A stretch of DNA of 64,000 nucleotides from Pegoplata infirma. Lineage: Eukaryota > Arthropoda > Insecta > Diptera > Anthomyiidae. The translations under genes were made by a program, and so were the position numbers. A model generated the notes under the pieces. The model saw nothing but the letters and a program-made list of their open reading frames with translations, did no database searches and had not been told where the DNA came from. The stretch lies in NCBI GenBank assembly GCA_963921195.1, contig OY992537.1, positions 35,511,410 to 35,575,409 on the forward strand, in the 5' to 3' direction. Numbering within the stretch: the first letter of the stretch is position 1; every line of letters starts with the position of its first letter. Positions 44,759 to 55,758 of this stretch are shown piece after piece.

Positions 44759-45250
44759 TATAGAAAACATTTTTTAGAATCTAAGAATTTTTTTGTAGGA
44801 AAAATTTCATAGATTCTCAGAAATTGCTTGGAAATTTTAGATATTTCTAAGAAAATGTGTCTCAGAAAACTTCACATTTTCAATAGAACAATTTCTCAGA
44901 GTCTAGAAAATTATTTTAAAAAGTTAAAAAATCATTTAAGTCTCTAATTTTTCTAATCACAGAAATAGGTTTTCAAAAATTTTGGTGTAGAAAGATCGTT
45001 TCGGTATCCTCTGTATAATTAAAAAAATTTTTTCAGAACTAAACAAGTTTTCGATGGGGGAAAAAGTCACGAAATTTGAGAATTTTTCTATACAAAGTAT
45101 TTTTTAAATGTAGGAATTTTCTGCTGGGAAAATTGCCTAAGTATTTGAAAATTATCTGTGCGAAAATATTTCAGAATCAGAAAATTTTTTTAAAGCAAGA
45201 ATATTGTAAATTCTTAAAGCATTTCTGTAGCAAAATGCCTCATTTTAAAT

Positions 45251-45524
45251 TGAGGAGGTTCATAACAAAACGCGCCAATTCCACTTTTTGAGTTTTTTGT
45301 TTTTTTGACTGAATACTATTCTACACATTAACATCTATGTAACCATTACCAAAAAACATCCCAAAGCTCAATATTTGCACAGCAATTCACTACTGACTTT
45401 AATTATGAAACATCCAAATGCTCAGTACTTACACTCATACTCAGTACTGACTTTGTTTACATTTATGCGTTTATCTAAAAAACTGTTAAAGTGGAATTGG
45501 TGCATTTTGTTATGAACCTCCTCA
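45251..45524. mobile_element. 274-bp MITE with 37-bp TIRs (TGAGGAGGTTCATAACAAAA)
   Basis: The left TIR TGAGGAGGTTCATAACAAAA continues CGCGCCAATTCCACTTT; the right TIR is its complement with two mismatches. AT lies on both sides. The pattern TGAGGAG..CA.AACAAAACG is shared with the 50618-51419 element. Non-coding. Confidence 0.75.
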
Positions 45525-45525
45525 A

Positions 45526-47480
45526 TTTTTGTTTATTTTAAGCATCGAATTTAGATACACTGTCTTTGAAATTCCATTTTTGAGTCGGTGTAGAGCGCAA
45601 TAAAAAAGATTTGATTCTAGTTCGAGGCTATTTATTTGTCCCTTTTGCCTTCTTTGTGCCAGTATAGAGCGCAGTGAAAAGGAGTATCTTCAAGTTCGAG
45701 GTCAATCATTTTTTTCCATTATGAAATGTTAAAAAAGCTAAAAATGTTTTGTTTTGATATTTCTATTCATTATAAACAGCTATGATTTTTAATATATTAA
45801 ATATTCACCGTTGTTTGTGCTTGTTGTTGTTCTTGTTCTTTCTTTATGAATAAATCCATATGAATTAACACAATATGGTATTGTAATCAGTTTATTCTGG
45901 TTTATGTTGAGTGTTTTCTATATAGTCAAAACACCTACAAAAAAAAAGCGAAAGGAAAAGATAGCATCACATTTTTGATTATGCACTAATATTCTCATTT
46001 TCAACATTTTCATCATCTTTATATTTATCTTCATTCAGTTTATTCACTTATTATACGACCAGAAAAACTTTTCTACAAAAATGATGTAAATGATAATACA
46101 TCATTCTTTCATAGGGTTGGGTTTGTTATGATTATGATGATGATGATGTTGTTGATGATAATTTTGGTGATGGTTAAAGTGATGATGTTGATGATTATCA
46201 TAAAGTATTATGTAGTTTACAATGATGATTGTTGTCATCATAGCTGTTGGTTGGTTGTTTGGTTGATGTTTGTGTCAGTTATACTTCAACCAATGACCAC
46301 TTATAAATGCCATAAATTTTACCAAGATGTCAAAAGCTGTACAGTTTTTTTTTTTTGAATGCATATAAAATATAAAATTTTTGTTAAGTTTTATGTTGGT
46401 GTGTGTGTGTGTTTTTTGGGTGCACGCAATGTGTGTTTGTATGTGTAATAAACAGGTATCCTTTTTTTGGGGTGACTGCTGGGTGACTCTTTTTGGTTGA
46501 CTGCTTGCTTGGGTTTTGGTTTTGGTGTCAAAGTTAATATTATTGTATTTTATTTTATTTAACACTTGTGCAATGACATATTATGACAAAAGAATAACAA
46601 AACAACTATAACTTTATTATAATTCCAAAGGAATTTAAAGAAAATGATACTTGAACTCGTATGTACACTCTAAAAATTTAAAATTGTACTGGAAAATTTT
46701 TTGTAAAAAATGTTGTTGGAAAAATCCTTGCTATGATACGAGGTCTGCCTTAAAATTTTCATCAAGCCAAAATTTTCAAAAAAATTGTATATCTTTACAT
46801 TTTTGTTACTAAAATAAACATCCACCCCCTAAAATTACAGAAAAATAATGTAAATTTATTAAAAAATATGTAAAATTATAAAATGTTATTGCCAATTTAC
46901 GAAAAAAATGCAGATAATTAAAGCAAACTTATAAATTTTTTTTTTTTAAAAGTTACAAACAATTATTCTTAATTTCCAAAAAAACTTGAACATTTACAAG
47001 CCGAGCTTTGTAACATTACAATAATTGTTTGCCATTAAAATATTTTGAAGACCTTATATGAAAAACTTTTTTTGTTATACATTTAAAACTTTTTTTTTCA
47101 GTGTATGTTCTTCAAGTTCCAGGTAAACTTAGGGTTCGTTTATGCAACAAAATAAAGAAATAATATAGTTTTTGTTGAATGAAAGTTTCGTTGTGTTTTC
47201 TATTTTATACACAAATACGTGGTTATGGTAAAACAGTTACGGGTTTACTAGGAAAATAAAATATGATGGTAAATTTAGAAAACATATCAGCTGAGAATTA
47301 GGAGACACCATCGCCATCGGGGCGATTTCAAAAAATATTCCTGAAAATTTAGCTGGAAACAGCATTTTTATTTTAAATTTTCGGGTTTTTTTCATAATTT
47401 TCGGAAACTAACTGTTAACAACTTTTCTAATGTATCTAGAATTTCTTCGGTTCTTCATGATTTTTTTTTTTAATTATCTT
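45526..47480. other. Low-repeat stretch; GAT and TG microsatellites
   Basis: A GAT/GTT run lies at 46128-46200 and a TG run at 46400-46415; two diverged units TAGAGCGCA..GTTCGAGG lie at 45575-45700. No coding motif was recognised. It could be host intronic or intergenic DNA. Confidence 0.35.
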
Positions 47481-47489
47481 TTTTATATG

Positions 47490-47600
47490 GGTTCAAACAA
47501 GCCGACATTTGAATTCTACTGATGATGGCGGTAAACTGTTTGACACCGGTATAGGAATACCAGAAATGTCTATTATTTTTAGAAATTAAATTAAGTTTTT
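47490..47600 (-). repeat. Dispersed repeat L, fragment
   Basis: TTCTACTGATGATGGCGG, GACACCGGTATAGGAATACC and AGAAATGTCTATTATTTTTAG match part of 43380-43480. Confidence 0.55.
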
Positions 47601-47830
47601 TTTTTTTAATTTTCACAGTTTTCTAGAATTAAAAATGCCATTTTCCAAACTTTTCTGATTTTACGATTTTTTTTTTGATTTTGTTTTTTTTTTCTGAAAT
47701 TTTCTGAGTTGTACTGTATTTTTTCTAATTTATACTGTATTTTTCGATTATTTCCCAGTTTTTTCTTAAACATTTAAACATTACTTTTATTTTATTTATT
47801 TTTATTTTATTTTATTATTTATTATACATA

Positions 47831-49291
47831 TTTTATTTTATTTTATTTTATTTTATTTTATTTTATTTTATTTTATTTTATTTTATTTTATTTTATTTTA
47901 TTTTATTTTATTTTATTTTATTTTATTTTATTTTATTTTATTTTATTTTATTTTATTTTATTTTATTTTATTTTATTTTATTTTATTTTATTTTATTTTA
48001 TTTTATTTTATTTTATTTTATTTTATTTTATTTTATTTTATTTTATTTTATTTTATTTTATTTTATTTTATTTTATTTTATTTTATTTTATTTTATTTTA
48101 TTTTATTTTATTTTATTTTATTTTATTTTATTTTATTTTATTTTATTTTATTTTATTTTATTTTATTTTATTTTATTTTATTTTATTTTATTTTATTTTA
48201 TTTTATTTTATTTTATTTTATTTTATTTTATTTTATTTTATTTTATTTTATTTTATTTTATTTTATTTTATTTTATTTTATTTTATTTTATTTTATTTTA
48301 TTTTATTTTATTTTATTTTATTTTATTTTATTTTATTTTATTTTATTTTATTTTATTTTATTTTATTTTATTTTATTTTATTTTATTTTATTTTATTTTA
48401 TTTTATTTTATTTTATTTTATTTTATTTTATTTTATTTTATTTTATTTTATTTTATTTTATTTTATTTTATTTTATTTTATTTTATTTTATTTTATTTTA
48501 TTTTATTTTATTTTATTTTATTTTATTTTATTTTATTTTATTTTATTTTATTTTATTTTATTTTATTTTATTTTATTTTATTTTATTTTATTTTATTTTA
48601 TTTTATTTTATTTTATTTTATTTTATTTTATTTTATTTTATTTTATTTTATTTTATTTTATTTTATTTTATTTTATTTTATTTTATTTTATTTTATTTTA
48701 TTTTATTTTATTTTATTTTATTTTATTTTATTTTATTTTATTTTATTTTATTTTATTTTATTTTATTTTATTTTATTTTATTTTATTTTATTTTATTTTA
48801 TTTTATTTTATTTTATTTTATTTTATTTTATTTTATTTTTTTTTTTTTTATTTTATTTTATTTTATTTTATTTTATTTTATTTTATTTTATTTTATTTTA
48901 TTTTATTTTATTTTATTTTATTTTATTTTATTTTATTTTATTTTATTTTATTTTATTTTATTTTATTTTATTTTAATTTTATTTTATTTTATTTTATTTT
49001 ATTTTATTTTATTTTATTTTATTTTTTTTTTATTTTATTTTATTTTATTTTATTTTATTTTATTTTATTTTATTTTATTTTATTTTATTTTATTTTATTT
49101 TATTTTATTTTATTTTATTTTATTTTATTTTATTTTATTTTATTTTATTTTATTTTATTTTATTTTATTTTATTTTATTTTATTTTATTTTATTTTATTT
49201 TATTTTATTTTATTTTATTTTATTTTATTTTATTTTATTTTATTTTATTTTATTTTATTTTATTTCATTTTATTTTATTTTATTTTATTTA
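47831..49291. repeat. (TTTTA)n pentanucleotide tract, about 1.46 kb
   Basis: Pure TTTTA units run about 1 kb (47831 to about 48836, roughly 200 units), then continue with only four small irregularities: a T-run at 48837-48849, an extra A near 48975, a T-run at 49022-49031, and one TTTCA-type unit at 49263-49267. The real length could differ because such tracts assemble poorly. Confidence 0.95.
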
Positions 49292-49759
49292 TTTTCTTTT
49301 CTTTTCTTTTCTTTTCTTTTCTTTTCTTTTCTTTTCTTTTCTTTTCTTTTCTTTTCTTTTCTTTTCTTTTCTTTTCTTTTCTTTTCTTTTCTTTTCTTTT
49401 CTTTTCTTTTCTTTTCTTTTCTTTTCTTTTCTTTTCTTTTCTTTTCTTTTCTTTTCTTTTCTTTTCTTTTCTTTTCTTTTCTTTTCTTTTCTTTTCTTTT
49501 CTTTTCTTTTCTTTTCTTTTCTTTTCTTTTCTTTTCTTTTCTTTTCTTTTCTTTTCTTTTCTTTTCTTTTCTTTTCTTTTCTTTTCTTTTCTTTTCTTTT
49601 CTTTTCTTTTCTTTTCTTTTCTTTTCTTTTCTTTTCTTTTCTTTTCTTTTCTTTTCTTTTCTTTTCTTTTCTTTTCTTTTCTTTTCTTTTCTTTTCTTTT
49701 CTTTTCTTTTCTTTTCTTTTCTTTTCTTTTCTTTTCTTTTCTTTTCTTTTCTTTTCTTT
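49292..49759. repeat. (TTTTC)n pentanucleotide tract, about 468 bp, uninterrupted
   Basis: About 93 TTTTC units follow the TTTTA tract without spacer. The complementary strand is pure purine (AAAAG), able in principle to form triplex DNA. The 170-codon minus-strand ORF (KEKKR repeats) is a by-product. Confidence 0.95.
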
Positions 49760-49788
49760 ATTTTTTAACTTGATAAATTTGAAAATGA

Positions 49789-50480
49789 TGCAGGACGCCA
49801 CCTCAGTTTGACTAACAAGGGAAGTATCTCAACCCTTATGAACCGATTTGCCTGAAACTTAAAATATATATTAAAGAGACGATTTTAAGGTTGGGGTGTC
49901 TCGGCTTATAGGCCATATCGGTGTTTAAAAATTTCGTTGTCCCCTTATGAAACCATGTGGACCTTCGGGAAAATTTTGATAACTTCCGAACTAACAGGAA
50001 TATCGTCTAGCGCAAAAATACGTGTAGACTTAAATTTAATAAAGATTATTTCTTATTCATATGGATATCGTAGGTCTATGCCTTCACATATATACCCCAC
50101 AAAATTTACACATTTTCCTGAAAAAAATATTTAAAGAACCCGAATTTTTACAAGGGTATGCCACCATTGGATAGGCATTAAAAAAACCTTTCTTCTCATA
50201 TGAAAACACCATATAGTTTCTTAAAAAGAAATGGCTGAAAAATCCAAAAAACGATTTTTCGTCATTTTTTTACCTATGTTTTGAACCCCTAAATCCCCGA
50301 TATGGCCGATAAGCCAAGATACCCCAACCTTAGAATTGTCTCTTTTATATATATTTTAAGTTTCAGGCAAATCGGTTCATAAGGGTTGAGATACTTCCCT
50401 TGTAAGTATATAAACGACTAACAAAAAAGAAAATAAGAATTACAAATTTCATTTTCTTAAAACCAAAACATAAATTTTTT
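49789..50480 (-). mobile_element. DINE-like subfamily C fragment split by a TIR element
   Basis: GCAGGACGCCACCTCAGTTT and GACTA (to 49814) continue after the insert with TATATAAACGACTAACAAAA and AAGAATTAC..TTCATTTTCTTAAAACC. The minisatellite on its far side abuts the pentanucleotide tract. Confidence 0.5.
49815..50403. mobile_element. 589-bp TIR element, ACAAGGGAAGTATCTCAACC ends
   Basis: The arms of about 110 bp differ at only a handful of positions: ACAAGGGAAGTATCTCAACC, CTTATGAACCGATTTGCCTG, AAACTTAAAATATATAT and GGTTGGGGT. A TA dinucleotide lies near both ends, with three extra bases on the right. It is non-coding; similar arms imply a recent insertion. Confidence 0.75.
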
Positions 50481-50524
50481 TTCACATTTTTTATTCATCA
50501 ATTATTTTTTTTTATCAACATTTT

Positions 50525-52188
50525 TATACCCTCCACTCTAGTGATAGAGGGTATATAAGTTTGTCATTCCGTTTGTAACACCTCGAAATATTGGTCTAGG
50601 ACCCCATAAAGTATATATGAGGAGCCGCAGAACAAAACGTACTTTTTCGCATATTCAAATTTTTTGGGAAATTGAGGTTTATTTATTTCGCCCCTTTGAA
50701 AAACTGCATGAACCTGAATATGGTAACAAATTTTTTGCTTATCAAGAGATGTATCAAACTGCCATAAGTCACCACAGTATATGTTAAGGATGTTTAATAT
50801 AAAACCACTTTTACTTTGGAAAAAGTACGTTTTGTTAAAAAATAATGAAAAAAGTACGTTTTGTTTAAAAATAATTGAAAAGCGACGTTTTGATGTGCGT
50901 ATTTTTTTAGCCGATACTATTTTGATCGAGTGTTTTAAAAATGTTCTTATTTATTATAAACTACAAAAGAGCCTCATTGGCCCATATTTAGATACGTTAC
51001 ACATGAATTGGCAAAGTTAATGTACCTCCATACTGTGGTTGTGAGGTGTAAATAGACCAATAACAAGAATAAGGGGGGAATCCTTCACTGGCCTGCAAGA
51101 ATGCTTAAAAAAATCTTGGTGGGCATTTATATGTATATATGGAATATGGAATTTAAGAGTAAAATGGCATATTATAAAATTATGAAAAGTCTTGCATATG
51201 AAATGCAATGAAAAAAGTACGTTTTGATAAAAAAATAAACAAAAAAGTACGTTTTGTTACACACCAATTTTTAAGGAATCCATTTTCTTGATGAAAAACA
51301 AAAATAATTCACGCTATGAACATTTTTTCTGATAGATTTCGAACCAAATAATATAAAAAGAACAAAAAATCAATTTGTCAAAAAATGCGAAAAAGTACGT
51401 TTTGTTCTGCGACTCCTCATATATTCATGATCCTCGATCGATTTTAAGACGATCTATCTATGTCCGTCCGTCCGTCTGTCCGACTGTCCGTCTGTCTGTC
51501 TGTCTGTTGAAAACACGCTAACTTTTGAAAGACTTAATGGAGGCTCCTGAAGTTTGGCGTATATGTAGGGCATTTACCTGGTCAGGTTGGTATTGCAATT
51601 CAGCGAAATCGGTCCAGTGGTTCAAAAGTTATGAGCAAAAGACTGAAATTCGGCAACGGTTTTTCGTGAATTTTTGAGATAAAAAGCACTATAATTTTCG
51701 AAAAGCAATTCTGAGGATGCTGAAGCTGTGCATACATATTTTCCGTTCCTCCAGCCTCGTTCATGTTGAATTTCAGCCAAATCAATCCAGTGGTTCAAAA
51801 GTTATTAGCAAAACCGTGAATTTCAGATTAGCTTCACCTAAAATTCACGTGTTGAAAACCAGTTAAACCTGTTTTAAAAACATTGGTAAGTCACAAAAAT
51901 ATTTTACAACGTGTTTTTGTCACTCAAAAATATTTTTATACCAAAACAAAAAAAAAATACACTCGAAAAAAATTTTACACTCAAAAAAAAATTTTACACT
52001 AAAAAAAAAAAAATAAGTAAATTATTTTTTTTTTCAAAAATTACTAAAAAAAATTTTTTAAACAAAATAAAATATTTCTGATCAAAACTGTTATTTTTTT
52101 CACGTTAGAAAATTTATTATCACTTAAAATGGGCATTGTGGAGGGTATTCATAGATTCGGCCAAGTCGAATTTAACTTTTCTACTTGT
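50525..52188 (+). mobile_element. DINE-like element, subfamily B, complete, split by a TIR element
   Basis: It begins TATACCCTCCACTCTAGTGA, TAGAGGGTATATAAG, TTGTCATTCCGTTTGTAAC. After the 50618-51419 insert come ATATTCATGATCCTCGATCG, a GTCC/GTCTGTCT microsatellite (51463-51505), GGTTCAAAAGTTATGAGC, a TTTTACACTC tract, and the end GGAGGGTATTCATAGATTCG with TTCGGCCAAGTCGAA and CTACTTGT. Confidence 0.85.
50618..51419. mobile_element. 802-bp TIR element with repeated AAGTACGTTTTG motif, TA duplication
   Basis: The TIRs of about 37 bp start TGAGGAGCCGCAGAACAAAA (left) and TGAGGAGTCGCAGAACAAAA (right, complement), continuing CGTACTTTTTCGCAT. TA lies at 50616-50617 and 51420-51421; removing the insert restores the DINE phrase AAAGTATATATATTCATG. 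The TIR-internal word AAGTACGTTTTG recurs at about 50824, 50855, 51217 and 51249, besides both TIRs. No transposase ORF is recognised. Confidence 0.8.
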
Positions 52189-52480
52189 TTTTTTTATCAA
52201 TTTTTTTTTTATCAATTTTTTTCCATCAAATGTTTTTTTCATCAATTTTTTTTTCATCAATTTTTTTTGATAAAAAAAAAATTTTTATCAATTTTTTTCA
52301 TGACAAAAAATTTTCATAACATGTTTTTCATAAAATTTTTTTCATCGAAACTTTTTTTTCACAATTTTTTTCTTTTTATCAATTTGTTTTTTCATTAAAA
52401 TTTAGTTTTTTCATAATTTTTTTGTTTATTTTTTTCATCAAAAACTTTTTTTTAATTTTTTTTTTTTTTTTACAAAAATT
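52189..52480. repeat. T-rich minisatellite, TTTTTTTCATCAAT type
   Basis: It directly follows the DINE subfamily B 3' end, as at 13950-14420. About 15 irregular units. Confidence 0.7.
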
Positions 52481-52761
52481 TAGATTGTCATTATTTTTTC
52501 TCAAAAAAGCTTTCTTTGGCAAGTACACCCAAATCTTCAGCAAAACATTATCATGATTTGATGTGTTAGGCTAGAGTACAAAATTCGCAGGCATTTTTGT
52601 TTTAATTTTTTGCAAACTTTTCTGAATTTTCAAAAAAATTTATAATTTTTAAAATTTTTCTGATTTTTCCCTAGTTTTGATGATTTTTGGGTCATCATAT
52701 GCAAGTAGTCCATATAAAACAAAACCAACAAAGGGTTTTGCAAAGTTAGTTAAAATTTTTA

Positions 52762-53610
52762 ACATGATAATATTTTAGGCTGGTGTCTAATTTTAAAAAA
52801 GTTGCAGGACGCATCCTCATTTTGACTATATAAGCTAAAGATTAACAAAAACGAAAATAAGAATTACTGTTTCCATTTTCTTAAAACCAGAAATTTTAGT
52901 AACTTGGGTTTTTAACTTGGATAATAATTCACCTCGTGGTGAACAAAAAAATACTCACCAGCTGGTAAATAAAACGTAACATAATTATTTTTCATATATT
53001 TTTTTCATCAATATTTTTTTTTTTCATCAGTATATTTTTTTTTTTTTGATCAATATTTTTTTTTCATCAAGATTTTTTTTCATCAATTTTTTTTTCATCA
53101 ATATTTTTTTTTTCATCAATATTTTTTTTCATCAATACTTTTTCCATCAATATTTTTTTTTCATCAATATTTTTTGTCATCAATATTTTTTTTCATCAAT
53201 ATTTTTTTTTCATCAATATTTTTTTCATCAATATTTTTTTTTCATTAATATTTTTTTCCTCAATATTTTTTTTCGTCAATTTTTTTTTCGTCAATTTTTT
53301 TTCATCAATATTTTTTTTCAATAATATTTCATTTTTCATCAATATTTTTTTTTTCATCAATATTTTTTTTTATCAAGATTTTTTTTTCATGATTCTTTTT
53401 TCATACATATTTTGTTCAATCATTTTTATTGTTTCATGAAAAATTTTCTTATCAACATTTTTTTCATTTGAAAATTTTTTTTTATAAATAATCTTTTTTT
53501 TTATAAAAAATTTTTCATCAAAAACTGTTTTTATCAAAAAGCACAGACAAACAGATGATCGATGGATATCACTAGAATGTTTTAGAGACCTTTAAGGATC
53601 AATTACACTA
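52762..53610 (-). mobile_element. DINE-like element, subfamily C, copy with expanded minisatellite
   Basis: AACATGATAATATTTTAGGC, GTTGCAGGACGCATCCTC, TTGACTATATAAGC, TTCACCTCGTGGTGAA, CACCAGCTGGTAAATAAAAC, a tandem CATCAATATTTTTTTT tract (52990-53400), then ACAGACAAACAGATGATCGA, TGGATATCACTAGAATGT and AAGGATCAATTA, the decayed DINE core. It mirrors 2920-3985. Confidence 0.6.
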
Positions 53611-53650
53611 TAAGACAAATTTCAACTTTTTTGGTTGGTGGCCGACGTTA

Positions 53651-54074
53651 AGGAGCACCTTCCCCTTGAGATTTTGAACTTCATCTGAGATAAGAATGTT
53701 GCATTTGCTTAGCAAAAGTACAAAAAACCCTGCAAAAAGTGCATTTTTTCTTAAGTTTGTTTAGTTCTCCAAGGGGGAACTTTTTTTCCCTTGGTCCGAT
53801 TTTGCCCATTTCCGAACTTAACCTGCCTAGGAATATAAGACATATTCGTGCCCAGCTTCGAAAGGAGCACCTTCCCCTTGAGATTTTGAACTTCATCTGA
53901 GATAAGAATGTTGCATTTGCTTAGCAAAAGTACAAAAAACCCTGCAAAAAGTGCATTTTTTCTTAAGTTTGTTTAGTTCTCCAAGGGGGAACTTTTTTCT
54001 CTTGGTCCGATTTTGCCCATTTCTGAACTTAACCTGCCTAGAAATATAAGACATATTCGTGCCCAGCTTCGAAA
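53651..54074 (-). mobile_element. DINE subfamily A core, recent 212-bp tandem duplication
   Basis: Two units, 53651-53862 and 53863-54074, both run AGGAGCACCTTCCCCTTGAG to CCCAGCTTCGAAAG and differ by about three substitutions and a short T-run change. They contain the DINE core words AAGGGGGAAC, TTGGTCCGATTTTGCCCAT and AACTTAACCTGCC. The element ends are missing. Confidence 0.8.
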
Positions 54075-54094
54075 GTCTAGCTCTTTTATTTTGT

Positions 54095-54492
54095 ACACTA
54101 AGAAAATTATGTCATTAACTGTTTGTAGGTTATTTTAAAAATTAATCAGTAAAGTTATTTTAAAAGAAAAATCATTAATTTTATTATGGATTTCTTGTTT
54201 TCTACTGTTTCTGTAGTTTAAAAAAAATAATTTACTGTCTTAAAACTGAATTTTCTGTTACATTCAATTTCGGCAGTAAAAAATTTCTTCTATAGTTTTA
54301 CTGTTTTTCAATACAAAATAAGTGAATATTCACTAGTTTTTTAATGTTTTGGTTAGTCATTAAATTAACATTTGAAATTGACTGTAATATGTTTTTATTT
54401 TAAATGAAAAAACCGTGGAATGGTTTTTAAATAAAATTTCATTTGTTTTAAGTGAATATTCACTGGAATTTACCTACATAATTTTTTGAGTG
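54095..54492. mobile_element. MITE family F, copy 2
   Basis: CACTAAGAAAATTATGTCAT ... CCTACATAATTTTTTGAGTG, collinear with 33394-33791. It is inserted in or next to the DINE core (before it: CTAGCTCTTTTATTTTGTA, a DINE phrase). Confidence 0.65.
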
Positions 54493-54499
54493 TGGTTAT

Positions 54500-55500
54500 T
54501 TTTGTCCTTTTTAAAAAATTCGGATAAGAACTAACGCGATGTTCTATATTTTTACTTCAAAAGAAAGTCTTTCTCAATTTGACAGAATTCTATAAATAAA
54601 AATTTTTGTACAGATGCTGAAAAATTTCCTTCTAGATCACGCCACTGTGCTAGGGTGTAAACATAGATGCCCTGTTTGACGGTATTATTTAAAAAAGTCT
54701 TATAATCATAAAAATTTCAATAGAAACTACACATAGAAAAAGAAATTTCTCATGAGAAAATTTTTTTTTTCAAAAATCCAAAATTTTTCATAGTTTTTTT
54801 TACAAAAATTCTGTTTATTAAGTTCGGTCTTCTCTGTCTGTAATTATTTACAAAAATTATTAAACGATTCCTCAGTGTAAACCAAAAAGAAAACTTAAAT
54901 TTTGTTGTTTATTTTTAATACCATAAGTAAGTAAATGTATAAAAGTATATGTATGTGGCAAGTAAGAGTGTGTATATGTGGGGCTCTATGTGGTTTATTT
55001 TCCTAAAAAGCTGTTGCATAAATAAACAACCAACACATGAAGAAGGAAAGTTACTTTTGGTGTTTTGTAAAACTAACAAAATTTATGAATTTATTATAAT
55101 AAAAAAAATTGTGGTATTAAGTTTGTTGTTTTGTATGAAAACAACTTCATTGCAGTAAATGTTTTGTTTCAATAAAAGTGGTCTCAACTCAACATATATG
55201 CATAGTAAGTAAGTTAGTAATTTTAAAATAGGATTTTAGTCTTAAACACTTAAAATTATAAAAAACTTATATAATAAAACATAACTTTATGACTACACAT
55301 TAAACAATAGAAAACGAGTATTAAAAACTGTATTTTGGGATAAAATATAAGAAGATGATGAGTTAAGATTATATTTTGAAATTGCAATCATAAACAAAAG
55401 AAAAAATATGTGATGTATATTAAATTAAACAAATATTTTATTTCAGTAGGGTTAAAAAAAAAAAAAAAAAATATATTCAATTTATTTTTAATTTAATTTT
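54500..55500. other. No recognised element or gene
   Basis: AT-rich with small ORFs (up to 69 codons) without motifs. Probably host intergenic or intronic DNA. Confidence 0.35.
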
Positions 55501-55504
55501 TTTG

Positions 55505-55758
55505 ACTTTAATTGAAGAAAAATCACTATTTGGTTTATTCTGCTGTTAACAAATGAGCTTTTTTTTAACCACAATAATTTTTTTAATTATCATAAATAAA
55601 CGCATAATTGTGTAATTGATTTAATTTAAATGCATAAAAGCCACTTATTAAAATTGTCATAACTACTACATGGCGAATGATTGATATTTATATTCAGTTT
55701 TTATATAATGCAATTACTCATACGCACCATATGACCATTAATACAAAGTGGCTTAATA
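55505..55758 (+). repeat. Local repeat P, copy 1 (left part)
   Basis: TTGACTTTAATTGAAGAAAA, TTTATTCTGCTGTTAACAAA, AATAAACGCATAATTGTG, CTACATGGCGAATGATTG, CATACGCACCATATGACC and ATACAAAGTGGCTTAATA recur at 60769 and 61215. This copy is cut at 55758 by a TIR element and resumes at 59887. Confidence 0.8.

Larger units (their letters stand above)
42590..45200. repeat. Highly diverged minisatellite zone with insertions
   Basis: Scattered GAATCTGAGA, TTTTTCTATA and GAAAAATGTC words at rough 35-45 bp spacing continue the 41185 block. The zone is broken by repeat L (43150-43535), MITE G (43718-43948) and family H (44134-44758). No coding motif; ORFs follow the repeat. Confidence 0.6.

Noticed and set aside
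49289..49801. 170-codon ORF of KEKKR repeats on the minus strand
   Set aside because: It is simply the (AAAAG)n tract read in frame: 15-nt periodicity gives KEKKR. There is no independent evidence for a gene.
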